A stretch of DNA of 64,000 nt from contig CM055876.1 of NCBI GenBank assembly GCA_029582165.1, positions 16,367,001 to 16,431,000 on the forward strand. Direction: 5' to 3'. Below, piece after piece: positions 22,817 through 34,444 of this stretch (the first letter of the stretch is position 1; every line of letters starts with the position of its first letter). The notes under the pieces are model-generated. The model was given only the letters and a program-made list of their open reading frames with translations. It made no database searches and had not been told where the DNA came from. The position numbers were made by a program, and so were the translations under genes. The DNA comes from Portulaca oleracea. Taxonomy: Eukaryota; Streptophyta; Magnoliopsida; Caryophyllales; Portulacaceae.

Positions 22817-24539
22817 TGTTAGTGGAGTGGTTTGTAAGACCACGGTTTTATCGTTCTTCCACAGGGAGCTAGGGGCCTTAGCTGCAGCTAGTTGACTCTA
22901 GGTATGGTTTACGATCATGAAAGGTTGATAGACTTTTAGGTTGAAAACAACACAAACACGCTATGTTCAGTCAAAAAGGTGAAACAATGGGTGTCGGGAG
23001 ACTTTCGGGATGCAAACGGGAATGAGGAAATGGGTTTCGCAACAAGAGAGTAACGAGAAAGGGAAATCAAATGGTAATTCCGTTGGAAAAATACCCACCG
23101 GGCCTCCTCTTTGAAGAATAGTCTGGAATAACTTCCCCGAAATCCATAGATAGACCCGGGAAAGTGAATAGAACGGAATTTCCTAGTTAGTTTCTATTCG
23201 CTTTCGCGAACTAGAATACTAACTATCCTAATTCCTACCTTCCAACAAGCATTGGATGTATTCGGGATGCTTTCGCACCTAAATACATCCCACTTGAGCG
23301 AAGGATAGGATTAGAAAGTTGATTTCCTAACTAGTTACTCACTAATATTGCTAACCCAAACCTAATCACCCATTCACACCCTTAATATCTCCCTAACCCA
23401 TTAAGGTTCTAGCCACTAAACATCCTAACTATCATGATAATAACATCAACAACTTCATTCATGCTTAAAAGAGTAAACAAGATAACAATAAACATTCAAT
23501 AACACCAACAATATCAATAATAACTAAAAACAGAGATTAGCAAATAAGCAATAAATTAGAGAGAGAAAGGTTAAGAAATGCTCATTGATTGTGATAACAA
23601 GGGAGAAAACTTCAGAATAATAAAGCTCCAATGCTCCAAAGTTGAGAATAATCTTCAAACTTCCAATAATAATCAAGAGAATCCAACACAAAAACTAATA
23701 CTCTCAGCAAAGATCTTCCTTAATCCCTCTAATCTAAGACTTAAAATGTGATAAAGAGTGCTAAAAAAAAAAATATCACAAAAGATAGCTAAAGCTGCTG
23801 TCTAATCTCCCTCCCAGCTAAAATGACCTAAAAACCTTAAATAGTAATCAAGGTTGTTACTCAAAACTCATCATTTTACACAACAGACAAAAGCGGCCGA
23901 AGCGCGATCAGTGACCGTGGCCACGGTCCTACGTAAGGCAGGCGATTTCTTCTCTTCGCTTCGCATTGCCGTGGGCATTGTCCCCATGCATCGTGGTCAC
24001 GGTCTAGGCGATTAGGGCTGACAACTTTTCGGTCCTTCGCACCGCCGTGGCTACGGTCTTGGGAGACCGTGGCCACGGTCTAGTTTGGCCAGCTTCTTCC
24101 TTAGACAGGGTGAAGATCCCACCGTGACCACGGTCAAAGTGACCGTGACCACGGTCTAGTTCGGGTGCAAGGCCTCTTCACTTTGGTCTTGGCTCCATCA
24201 TACCGTGGCTACGGTCAATATGACCGTGGCCACGGTCTCTCTCGGCCACAGTTTCTTTCAGAGTACTCTTCAGCCGTTGCCTCTGCTTCCGATGCCTTTC
24301 GACATGACCGACCCTTCTAATCCTCTGCCTTTGACACGACCAGGGCTCGGGGAATCTTGGGGAGTTTTGGGATTCCCAAGATTGGTGCAAAATTGGCCCA
24401 TTTAGGATCGTTTTGAGTGAAACCCTTCGGAAACTACAAAAGTAACTAAAACGCATTAAAAGTTATTGAAACAAACTACGAAACAAGTCAAAAGACTAAG
24501 GATTTAGGCGGTATTTAGACACGAAATCGGGTCTAAACA
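22817..24539. mobile_element. Solo LTR (1.72 kb) inside integrase, with palindrome cluster
   Basis: Ends TGTTAGTGGAGTGG and CGGGTCTAAACA, flanked by a perfect 5-bp duplication TGGTC (22812-22816 and 24540-24544). Removing the element and one TGGTC rejoins the integrase frame of the host element, which confirms the edges. No genes inside. TG...CA ends plus a 5-bp duplication mark an LTR; the parent family is unknown. It holds three perfect copies of GACCGTGGCCACGGTC and several near-copies. Orientation not determined. Confidence 0.88.
23913..24237. repeat. cluster of perfect 16-bp palindromes
   Basis: GACCGTGGCCACGGTC occurs at 23913-23928, 24065-24080 and 24222-24237. Near-copies include GACCGTGACCACGGTC at 24141-24156, CCGTGACCACGGTC at 24123-24136, and CCGTGGCTACGGTC at about 24046 and 24203. 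Each can form a hairpin or bind a two-fold symmetric protein. Confidence 0.9.
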
Positions 24540-24689
24540 TGGTCCTTATGAAGTCTTGGAAAGGATTGGTGATAATGCTTACAAATTACAACTTGGTGAA
24601 GATTATGAAGGTAGTTGTACTTTTAATGTGAGTGATCTTAAGCCATATTATGGAGAAGAAGAACTTCCTAGTTTGAGGACAAACTCTTC

Positions 24690-24704
24690 TCAACTAGGGG
24701 GGAA
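24690..24704 (+). promoter_or_regulatory. polypurine tract of the complete gypsy element
   Basis: TCAACTAGGGGGGAA directly before the 3' LTR start TGATGT at 24705. It primes plus-strand synthesis. Confidence 0.85.
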
Positions 24705-27700
24705 TGATGTATATTTGGTCCCAAATACACATCATGGGATCCAAATAGGAGCTTACATTGAAAAGGAGCTTCAAGCACTCACTAATCTCTCACAAATGGA
24801 AGATTCTACCAAGGGTAATCAAGTACTTTGCTCTATAGTTCAAGAACCATAAAGCTAATGAGGAAGTCATCCTAGAGCCGATTGTTCTAATTCAAGAGCT
24901 TTCATTTGGTTTTTGAATCTTTGAATTTGGAGAAGAAACAAGCAAGTTATTCAAGTTTTAATCTAGCTTAGTTCATTTTAGTTCTTTATGATGTAATCAT
25001 TTGATTAGATGATGTAAGCTAGATACCCTTGTATTTCATTCATTCTACACGCCTAAAGGGATCTCATTTAGTATAAATAGACCCCTTGGGTGCCTTGTAA
25101 ACACACTTCATATTCAATATATTAAATACAAAGCAAACACATGATGTTGTTTTCTCTCTAGCTTTTGTGCTAGTTTTCGAATACTCTTGAGGGAGTTTCG
25201 TGCATTACTACTTCTAGCCTTGGGTTGTGTAACACCCCAATCTTAAACCACAATTTAAATGCTTACTTAGCACCCAAATTCATGATTAGCGCAGCGGAAA
25301 AACTTGACCGGGGCATTACCGCCGTCCCGAAAGAGACAAGGCAACCACAAAACACTAACACTTTTTAAACCACAAGGAAAACTAACTCCAAACCCAATAC
25401 ATAATTGATACAATCCGCTGAAAAATATAGATACATAAACTTAAACATTTGCGAGAGTCTTCCAAAGCGCAAAATTTGGCTTCCATCCATAACTTAGCTT
25501 AGGGACTACCTCAACCTGCTGGAGCTACTTTGGAACAGACTTGCTTGGACCATGTGAAATCGAGCCTCCTAAAAAATAACATTAAAAAAAAGCGAAAGGT
25601 GAGGGGAAACACTCAAGATTTAAACCTCCAACACGTAAAACCGTTCGAAAACGGTTTCAGTGCCGACATTTAAATTCATTTTGAAAACGGGAAAGGGGAT
25701 AAACATAAATAAACTTAAAGAATTAAGCATAAGATATAAATAAGTAAAGCTGAACTTAGCTATATGAATGAAAAACGTGGAACCCTCATGATCGGTGCAA
25801 GCACCTCACACACGCGTATGCCCAAATCGATCGAGATTTGGATTGGGTGACCGTTAAGCGATCGACAACGGCAGTCGGGACACTCTGATCAGGAGTGCTA
25901 AAAACATAATTAAACTTTATATAACATAAGATGGGTCCACTTTAAAGCATAAAAGACTTGCATAAAGCATAAAACTTGGTAGAACATGAATTAACTCGCA
26001 CGAAGGCGGTAAAGGTTGGACAATTTGCGTACCTTGAGACGCTAAAAACTTGGGTGGTGCGGCTCGGCTTGGAGATGGCGCTTGCAACTTGACGGCTAAG
26101 ACGGAAATAAATAATAACGAAGAACCAACAAGGTTCTAAATTAGAATCATAAACTTAGAAACTTAGTAAAATAATTAAAACGACTTTTTAGAAATAAAAT
26201 TTCAGGTTTAAGTAAAGATAATGTTCAAGGTATAACTCGGGCTAGGAAAATCGGAATAAAGCAAAAGAGTATATCCCGGAATAGGGAAAAATGAGATCTA
26301 CAACTTTGATGAAAGGGCCAGAGGCTAAAAATGAAGGAAGGGTCCCAAAATGGGCCCGGACAGCAGCTGAATCAATGAAAATAAAGGGTTTGGGTTGAAA
26401 TTATATAGAGAAATTGACGTAGAAAGGTAGAATTAATAGATGGAACTTGTATCTTTTGAAGGATAACTTGATTGATGAAAGATGAGATTAAAAGATTAGA
26501 GGTTGAATATGAAATTAGAAGAATTCCCTTGAGATTTACTTAGAAGGATAATATTGATGGAGTAAACGATGGAAGAAAGATAGGTAATGTAATTTGAGGG
26601 TAAATATCCATGAGTTGAGACTTTAGGAAACTCATCATAAGAACTATTTAGAACTTGGACGACCTTAGGTAGATAGATACTTTAACCAACTCAAAGATAT
26701 CGAATTATTAATTTAATGTTCACCGGGAGACACGTAAAACTTATTCTCAAACTCTTATTTTTGGATAAATAACTTTGGGACATAACCCGGTTTCTAACTA
26801 TACTTCTCCACTTAAAGGCTTAACTCGAGGTTATAATCTATAATCATCATTTATCAAGGCTTAAGGACCCTTATTGACTTAGCTTAGAACCTTAGAAATG
26901 GGTTTTACCACTTATAAATTGGGCAGAATATTCACACAGGACAACCGTTTCGGGCTTATAACTTATACTCGATATCGTATGACTACAAACCATACCTTTT
27001 CGGAAAGCTCGCGGCATAATCTAAAACTTTCATGTTTTCCTCAAAACCAAAGAAATCTCTAAGAGGTCGAAAAATAGCTCATAACCTACTGACTTTAAAC
27101 TCGTATGTAAAAATCTGGTTTCACGGTTTTGCTCATAACTTGGTCGATTCAAGACGGAATTTAGAAATTCCAAAGCCTATGGTTTTCTAATACTTTGGGC
27201 TATCTAATGGAGCAAAAATCTGGGCAAAAATCCAACTTTAAAAATTCCGAAAATTTCCAGAACTGGGCAGAACGTTTTTAACTCTTGAAATTGACTCTAA
27301 TGGTGATTTAAGCTCCCAAACTTGTAATCATTCTCCATTAAACTCTACTTGGCTAAAATCTACCATATTTCCAGAAATTATAACACTTAAATAAGCTCAT
27401 CAAAAGCCTCAAGAATGACATGCAACCATGAATTCAATACCAATAACACATTCTAGTAATTTTTACCTCAAAATACACTTAATTCACCCAAATTAAACCT
27501 TATAACACTTGAATCAATAACTTCATACGTTATAATCTGTCTTTAAGCTTAGAAATTCACCAAGAAACAACATGCAACATGATTTTATCATCATCCAACA
27601 TAAATCCATCAAAGATATCTCAAGAACAACCCAAATTACACATGTATCTCTTTCAAAATTAAACCCTAATAACCATAAACTGAAAATTACACTAAAAGAG

Positions 27701-28892
27701 AGTAAAAGAAGTAAAAATTGACAAGAATAACATGTAATTATCATGAAAATCAGATTAGGGTATAAAAGAGTGAAATTGGGGGTTTTAGAAATTACCCTTT
27801 GGGTTAAAATTGGATGAAATTCAAGAGGAGAGGAGGAGAGGTGGCCGGCGGTGGCTCCAGGCGGCGGCTCCGGCGTGGCCAGGTGGCCGGAAAAGGGCGG
27901 CAGAGGGTGGTGGCGTGGGCTGGTCGGGGCAGCAGCAGAGCAAGATGAGGGAGATGGAGTTTGTAGAGAGAGAAAGTGGAGTGTGGGTGTTTGAATTAGA
28001 AATGAAGATAATAACCTCTTCTACTATCTAATATACTCCCTCATTAACTAAACCACTAATATATTAACTAAAATCTGAAAATACAAATGAGTAAAATAAT
28101 TATAAGAGTAGTAAAATTACCCATTTAGTTTGATACTAGGTAAAATTAATTGGTAACATTTGGGTTGGAATAAGATAGAACTTGAATAGGGAAATTAAAT
28201 AAAATGGAAAATAAATACCACTTGTACTTAAATTAAATAAAATAAATATAACTCAAATAAAATAAATTGAGTTTTGGAATAATAAAATATAATCTTCTAG
28301 AAGTAAAATAATTAAACCCTTTTTCCGACTAAAATTACGTATACGGTAACCCGAGACGAATTTACTTAATAGGTAAATAAAATAATTTTGGAACTTATAA
28401 TTCCGATACTTGATACGCTTTGCCATCTCCTGCACGAAACCTGACACCGATAAAATAGATAATACTTGAAAATAAACGCGAAAAATTTATACGCAATTTA
28501 GATAATTACGGTATTAACGCTTAATTAATCGCGATTTTGGGGCGGGTTATTACAGGTTGGCATCCCTTGGTGGTGAAAGGTAGAATTGGAGGAGTCTTTG
28601 GAGTGGTGTGCCTATATCTCCATTGAAGAATCCAAAGCCATTATCATTCATATCAAACGTGAGTTTCCATTCTTGATTCATTGATCTTGTTTTGTTTCAA
28701 CTTTGTTTTCAATCACAAGTTCATTCGAATACCATCTTAAACATCCAAGAAACTTACATTCCATTCATTCCATTCGTCCATTCCATTCGTTTACTCATCC
28801 ATTCATACATTCTTTCATTCAAACTTAAAGAACCACTGAAAGATCCTAGTCTTTTTGTATAATTTGATCATCCTTGATCCTATTATACATCA
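24705..28892 (+). repeat. 3' LTR of the complete gypsy element, interrupted
   Basis: Part one 24705-25227 and part two 28560-28892 together match the 5' LTR almost base for base. TATA box TATAAATA at 25072-25079. The gap is the inserted solo LTR 25228-28554 with its GGTTG duplication. The first 148 bp also carry the end of the pol frame. Confidence 0.92.
25228..28554 (-). mobile_element. Solo LTR (3.3 kb), minus orientation
   Basis: + strand ends TGTAACACCCCAATC and GGGGCGGGTTATTACA, perfect 5-bp duplication GGTTG (25223-25227, 28555-28559). The GC-rich leader-like block at 27810-27960 lies near the right end, so the LTR reads on the minus strand. It shares TTAGCGCAGCGGAA near its left end with the element at 39667 (25288 and 39726), so these two are one family. 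No genes; the frame at 27810-28031 is the antisense of that leader. It is probably the youngest insertion in the nest along with 22817-24539. Confidence 0.82.
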
Positions 28893-28897
28893 ATAAC

Positions 28898-30152
28898 CAT
28901 ATATCCACTTTTTCTAGTATTAGTGAAAATAGAACTTCCTCACAAAGAGATGTTCTCATAGATCACAAATGTACATTAAGGAACTATCCCTTTGTGAGAC
29001 TCTTTGAATCTTAGGACATGCGAATATAGTTTGTCTAATATTATTCATGATCACTCCCACTATCACTTAGACATATAGAATCATGAATATATGAAGAGAT
29101 ATTCCAACTAACTCCATAAGTTATGGGTCGTTAAACATGATGACTAACCGCATGTTTAATATATGAGAACTAACCTGACTTGAAGATGATGACTAACAAC
29201 ATGTTTAATCCTTGAATATGAGAACTAACCTCATGTTTAATATTAGTATAAAGGATGCTCATATCCTTTTGCTCTTGCTCTGACTTTAGACAACTACCAG
29301 TAATAGAAAACATAGAATTTCTTCTACTAATTCTATTATCCTTGTTGAAAATGAGAGTGTAACTATTCCCCCCCCCCCCCAAATTCACCAAGAGATGATG
29401 GTTGTAACACATACAAACATTAAAGTAATGTCCATAATTTCACTAATACTAGGAACTTATATCCTCTGATAAATAAGGCATTACAAGACTATTTAGTAAC
29501 TTTAATTTTAACACTAAGTTTTCCACGGTCATAGTCTTGTACATAGCAACACAAATGCCATGGACATGGATGGTTTAAAATGAACTTTGAAACATTTTAT
29601 AACCAACACAAAGTATATTTAAAATGTCATACTATGGCATGTGATAATCATAAACTAATTAAAGAATTATTCAAAGCTAACAAGTACTTGTCCACGCCAA
29701 GCAACATGTAATTCATCTAACTCAATCACCACTAAGATGTTAAGTTCATGAAGTGGAAATTCATTTAAAATTTTGAACATATCGACAATTTGAAACCATT
29801 TCTATAGTACAAAGAAAACTTAACTCTTTTGTACACTACAAGTCACTATTACCGCCTCAAAAACTTATAAACAAATTAAAAGTTTTCAAATGGTAATCAA
29901 GTAGTCCCATAAAATACCTAAGTGGATAATAGATTTAAACGCAATATGTAATACCAAAAGCTGAATAAGAATCAACTAATGAATCTTAAAATAGAAAAAC
30001 ACATAGTTATTCGTAATAACACTCAACTAAGTGTTAAATAGGGAGAAACGTACAAAGCTATTTTTTGAAGACAAACAAATTGTAGATAAAAGTAAAGTAA
30101 GTTTAAACACTAATATGCGAAAAATAACTCTAGATAAAAACATTACACACCC
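28898..30152 (-). other. non-coding interior of the gag-only copia element
   Basis: No pol domains on either strand. Contains a partly duplicated segment (ATGAGAACTAACCT... at 29162 and 29218; AACATGTTTAATCC), and a run of ten C at 29371-29380. Confidence 0.5.
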
Positions 30153-30155
30153 TAA

Positions 30156-30416
30156 GGGTCCATTTGGACCTAAGAAAACAGGATGGAAAAAAAATCTCAT
30201 GGAAAAAAAATTAGTAGGAAAAACTTTTGGGGGTAAAGTAAATTTCTTTCTCTTGTTTGGTTCAAGTAAAATTTCGAAGGAAAAAAATTGATTTTCTATT
30301 CAACTTTCTTTTCCTTGTTTGGTTTGAAGAAAAATATATGGAAAAAAAAAATTTGCATGAAACTTTTAAATGTCAAGCTTCATTTTTCTAGATTATATGA
30401 CGTGATTTGGAGGAGG

Positions 30417-30456
<40 letters not shown>

Positions 30457-30538
30457 AGAGTTAGAGAGAGAGAGAGAGAGACAGAGAGAGAAGAGATTTA
30501 GAGAGAGAGAGAGCGACCGAGAGAGAGAAAAGAGAGTT

Positions 30539-30612
<74 letters not shown>

Positions 30613-30676
30613 GGAAGAGAGTTAGAGAGAGAGAGAGAGAGAAGATACTTACAGAAAGAGAAAGAGAGAAGAGAGA

Positions 30677-30737
<61 letters not shown>

Positions 30738-31064
30738 ACTTAGAGAGAGAGAGAAGAAAGTTAGAGAGAGAGAGAAAAAAAAGAGAGTTAGAGAGAGAGA
30801 CGAAAGTTAGAGAGAGAGAGAGAGATAGAGAGATGAGTTAGAGAGAGGATGAAAAGAAAGGGTGGCTTTGATCCAAAATTTTTGTCCCAACTTTCCTTTC
30901 ATTTTTGAAGGGAAAATTTTTTATTCATTGTTACTCTAAATTTTCCATGCAATTTTCCAACTATTTTTTTTCTATTCTTTTTTCTTCAATCTAAACAATG
31001 GAAAGATTCTCATTTTCCAAAATAATTTTTTTTCCATGCTATTTTCCAAGGTCCAAACGGACCC
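30156..31064. mobile_element. Harbinger-like non-autonomous element with internal GA array
   Basis: Termini GGGTCCATTTGGACC and GGTCCAAACGGACCC are inverted copies with one mismatch and are flanked by TAA on both sides (30153-30155, 31065-31067). Sub-terminal stretches rich in GGAAAAAA and TTTTTTCC are also inverse. About 909 bp, no coding region apart from the artefact of the GA array. It lies just downstream of the copia gag. Confidence 0.8.
30415..30860. repeat. large (GA)n microsatellite
   Basis: About 440 bp of AGAGAG interrupted by TTAGAGAG and GAGCGA variants. It gives a long Arg/Glu frame that is not a gene. Confidence 0.95.
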
Positions 31065-31121
31065 TAAGTGTATGAATAATGTTTTGAAAATGAAACATAT
31101 TCTTTTACAAATGCCCAAAGG

Positions 31122-31940
31122 CTACAACTTGCTAGGAGACTCAAAACAATCTTGAACATAATGACCTTTCTTCCTACAATTAAAGCACTTCACACGCACC
31201 ATATTTTTCTCTCCTTTACTCTTAGCACTAAGTTGTTTTGTACTTTTAGCAACAAATGCCTTAAGTGGGAGAGTAGAAACCTTCAAGCGTTCCTCTTCTA
31301 ATTCAAGTTGTTTAGCGATCTCGCTTGGGGTTTGAATATGATCGCTGCAAGTCATTAGTGAGACAAACGATTTCCACTTTTGAGAACCAAAAAAAAGTGC
31401 ACGAAGCAAGTTTGTACACTGGTAACTCTCAGGAACCTTTATCCCACCAGCCTCTAGATCTTGAACCATAATATTGAAGATTCTAAGATGTTCGGCGATA
31501 CTATGGCTTGAATCGATCGAGTAAGACATCCACTCAAGATGCAATGCTCGAAGTCTCGTCTTCGAAGTCTGCTCAAACTTGGCCTTCAAGCTATCCCACA
31601 ACTCCTTAGCAGTGGAATAATGCTCGAACTCGCTAATCAGGTTGTCATGCATGTAATACAACATAATATAACGTGCTCTACGATCCTTTCTGCACTATTC
31701 TTGGTACGCTATTAAGATTTCTTGATATTTCACAGAAGTAATATCAAGGCCATCGTCTTTCTTAGTTGTAGGGGGAGACATTTTCACAAACAGATGGTCT
31801 AACACATCTCGTTCATTCAATAGAAATTGAATACTTAGACTCCACAAGCCGAAGTTGGATCCATTCAACACCTCAGAAGTGAACAAATCATCAATCAGAG
31901 AAGTCTCAGATGTCATGTCTACACAAACAAAACAAGACAT
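31122..31940 (-). pseudogene. copia gag of the gag-only element
   Basis: Read on the minus strand from about 31913 (MTSETSLIDDL): LNGSNFGLWSLSIQFLLNE is the start of the copia gag domain. A single in-frame TAG at 31695-31697 interrupts it. The same frame continues YYMHDNLISEFEHYSTAKEL, LHLEWMSYSIDSSHSI, LEAGGIKVPESY and ends with a CCHC knuckle CFNCRKKGHYVQDC, then a stop at 31122. Total about 270 residues, a normal size for copia Gag. It would form particles and package RNA. No pol follows; the Harbinger-like element starts 58 bp downstream. Confidence 0.88.
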
Positions 31941-34431
31941 TTAGGCACATTCTTATAATTGAATATTTAGAAAACCGTCATCTGTGTCATATGATCAAAA
32001 ATTTTGCTATGCTCATAATCATCACATACTAGACGAATTAGGTATCTCTAAAAAATTCAATTACGAAACTCCATAAGAGCAACTAATCTCCTTATAGAAT
32101 AGAATGTTTAAACACATTAACACATCCTTCCAATCACTACAAAAATGATCTCTTTCTCAATGTAAAACTTACTTACATAATATTATATAAGACAAATTTA
32201 CTTTAAATCGATTAAAAACATAAAACCGAAATATAAAACTCATCTATATTATTATAATCGATTACTCATATGTAAAAACAAATTCTACACTATGTCATAC
32301 ATAACTAGTTACGTCCCTAATTTGATTGATTATCAATCAAACTAATTTATTTTATACATTCAAGCTATGTAATCATAATTGATTAATAAATGTATAACGA
32401 ATTTACATAGGAAATTATATAAAACTAATTTATATAATTTATAATCAATTTCCGGCAAGTGAGACATGATTACATAATTGCATCATATAAAACTAATTTA
32501 TATGTCAATTCAATCGATTAATATATATCACAAAAACAAATAATCTAAAACACATTTATATCTTTTTAATCGATTAAGGTTACATAAACAAAATATTGCA
32601 ACCTTTAATACTAGAATATGCAAAACAAATTTACATAGTCAATATTAATCTCAACATTATTTTATGTAATACAAAAATCACATAAAAGAGTTGATTTGCC
32701 TCTTTATGAGATTAAATTGTACAAATGTATTATGATCAATCAATTAGACACGTGTAAAACAAAATTACACTTATAATTATATAAGACTGACTTATATAAT
32801 ATTAACAGTTATTTTTAGATAAAACTAATTTACTTAAAAAGTATGTATAATTAATTAACTTAAGGACTTGCGTTAAGACAAACTTAATTATAGTTAATTG
32901 CATATTCATAAAAATCCGAATATATAATACGATACAAGCTAGACTAACTCATATAAACGTATATAAAACAAATTTATACTACATAAACACAATCATGATT
33001 TACTACATAACACTAAGATATTAATTATAAAACACATTTATATGTCCAACAAAAAACATAATAAATTAAAGTAGATCACGAACTTAAACCGGATAAAATT
33101 TAACTAATAAAATTATCGAGTTAACATTCATAAAACGAATTTATATATGCAACAAGTAAAACGAATCTGCATTACTCATACTTAAACAATCAGTAAATTA
33201 TACAAAACACATTTCTATAATATATTCCAAACATGAGAGCGAGCGAATAAAAAAAAAATATAATCATAAAAAGGAATAATGTACGATTATTTCTAACATA
33301 ATATATGACACACAATCATTCAAGAATATCATAAAACATATAATAGACGATCTAATTAACCAAACAAATCAAAAATAACGTCTAACACATGTTTATTATA
33401 ATTACACAAATTAAATTAAACAAAATATTCTATATACAGATATTCTGATTAACACATGCAAACAGAATAAACTTGAATTAGCATATACATAATCAATATA
33501 TAATTAATAATTAATACAAAATTAAATAATATATAACATAAATTTAATAAAACAAAAAGTTTGACCTAAAAAAAACATGGGCAGCCCACGAGAAATGCTA
33601 CAAACAGCCCATATTATTAACTTTGTAAATTAAGACTATGAATAAAAAGTGTCTAGACTCCAGCATTTGCAAAACGAGCAAATAGACAAGTGGAAGTGAA
33701 CCATCAACCATCTCATTACGACCTTACTTTGACAGTTTGACCCTTCTTCTTCCCTTGCACTCTGTCACAGAAACAGAGCAATCCTTCACCACCGCTTTTT
33801 ACGTGCTTCGCTGGACACCGGCCACAAAGCTCGGTCCCAGCTACCATTGCCACCACGAACACCTAGCCGCAGTGGCCTAGTTACACCAGATGATGAAAAA
33901 ACGCCTAACTCTCCCCCTCACTTAAAACCTCGATCTTTGTCTCTCCAACAATCAAACACGAAAATTGGTGTCGCCATCACATAGATCGGCGAACGTTGGT
34001 CCCAACTATGCCGACCAAAAAGCCAATGCGTCACTTCGGTGGCGGCAAGTGACCCCCACGCACCTCCATTGTTGGCTGTTTTGCGAGCTTTGAATCAGGT
34101 ATTCATAGATCGGGATTTGTGGGGAGGTTGAAGGAATAAAGAAGACCACGTAGACTCCGTCGGCAGCCTGTTACTCACACATGCCACCTTTCAGAGAGGG
34201 TATGTTCGGAAACATATGAGTTGGGTCTGGTTTTGAGATAAGTCTCTTTGGTCTATAAACATGGTTGCCGAGAATATCAATCAAAGGAGGGGATTTTAGT
34301 TGTTAACTCATAACTAAAACAAGGGGAATCACGTAGAAACGTATTCATATGATATTCAATTAAAATGCCAAAAAACTAGCCTAAACAAATTAGGATTGGC
34401 AATTAAAAAAACCTAGGGAATTGCAGGCAAC
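31941..34431 (-). other. 2.5 kb AT-rich leader between primer site and gag, with degenerate repeats
   Basis: No coding sequence. Between about 32180 and 33230 a motif near ATAAAACTAATTTATAT returns more than fifteen times in variants (CAAATTTAC, CGAATTTACATAG, CACATTTATATG), often with an AATCGATTA-like block between, at intervals of about 50-60 bp. It looks like a decayed tandem array. The GC-richer part 33700-34250 is next to the LTR. Confidence 0.6.
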
Positions 34432-34443
34432 GCTCTAATACCA
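34432..34443 (-). promoter_or_regulatory. primer-binding site of the gag-only copia element
   Basis: Minus strand TGGTATTAGAGC, one base off the initiator tRNA-Met site, one base away from the LTR edge at 34445. Confidence 0.8.
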
Positions 34444-34444
34444 C

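Larger units (their letters stand above)
21787..24852 (+). pseudogene. integrase of the complete gypsy element, split by a solo LTR
   Basis: After stops at 21784 and about 21874 the zinc region reads HGGSLAGYFG with Tyr where the second His is expected, then CNTCNISK. Another stop is at 22087-22089. In the core the first catalytic Asp position reads Asn (SLNFIVGLP, near 22099); the second Asp (VSDRDSKFLSHFW) and the Glu (TDGQTEVTN) are kept. The gene is cut after KGKLASRGDG by the element 22817-24539 and resumes at 24545 with RIGDNAYKLQLGEDYE and FNVSDLKPYY, the GPF/Y tail. The frame then continues 148 bp into the 3' LTR and stops at 24852. Integrase would insert the cDNA in the nucleus; here it is inactive. 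Confidence 0.9.
17547..28892 (+). mobile_element. Complete Ty3/gypsy element with near-identical LTRs
   Basis: 5' LTR 17547-18405 (859 bp), primer site, gag, protease, reverse transcriptase, RNase H, integrase, polypurine tract and a 3' LTR (24705-25227 plus 28560-28892, 856 bp) lie in normal order. The 5-bp target duplication ATAAC is perfect (17542-17546, 28893-28897). By eye the two LTRs differ at roughly ten positions, so the insertion is young compared with its surroundings. Two other elements sit inside it: a solo LTR in integrase and one in the 3' LTR. Coding frames hold several stops and changed catalytic residues, so it cannot move by itself. Confidence 0.92.

Noticed and set aside
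30407..30625. 72-codon Glu/Arg repeat protein
   Set aside because: Pure translation of a GA microsatellite.
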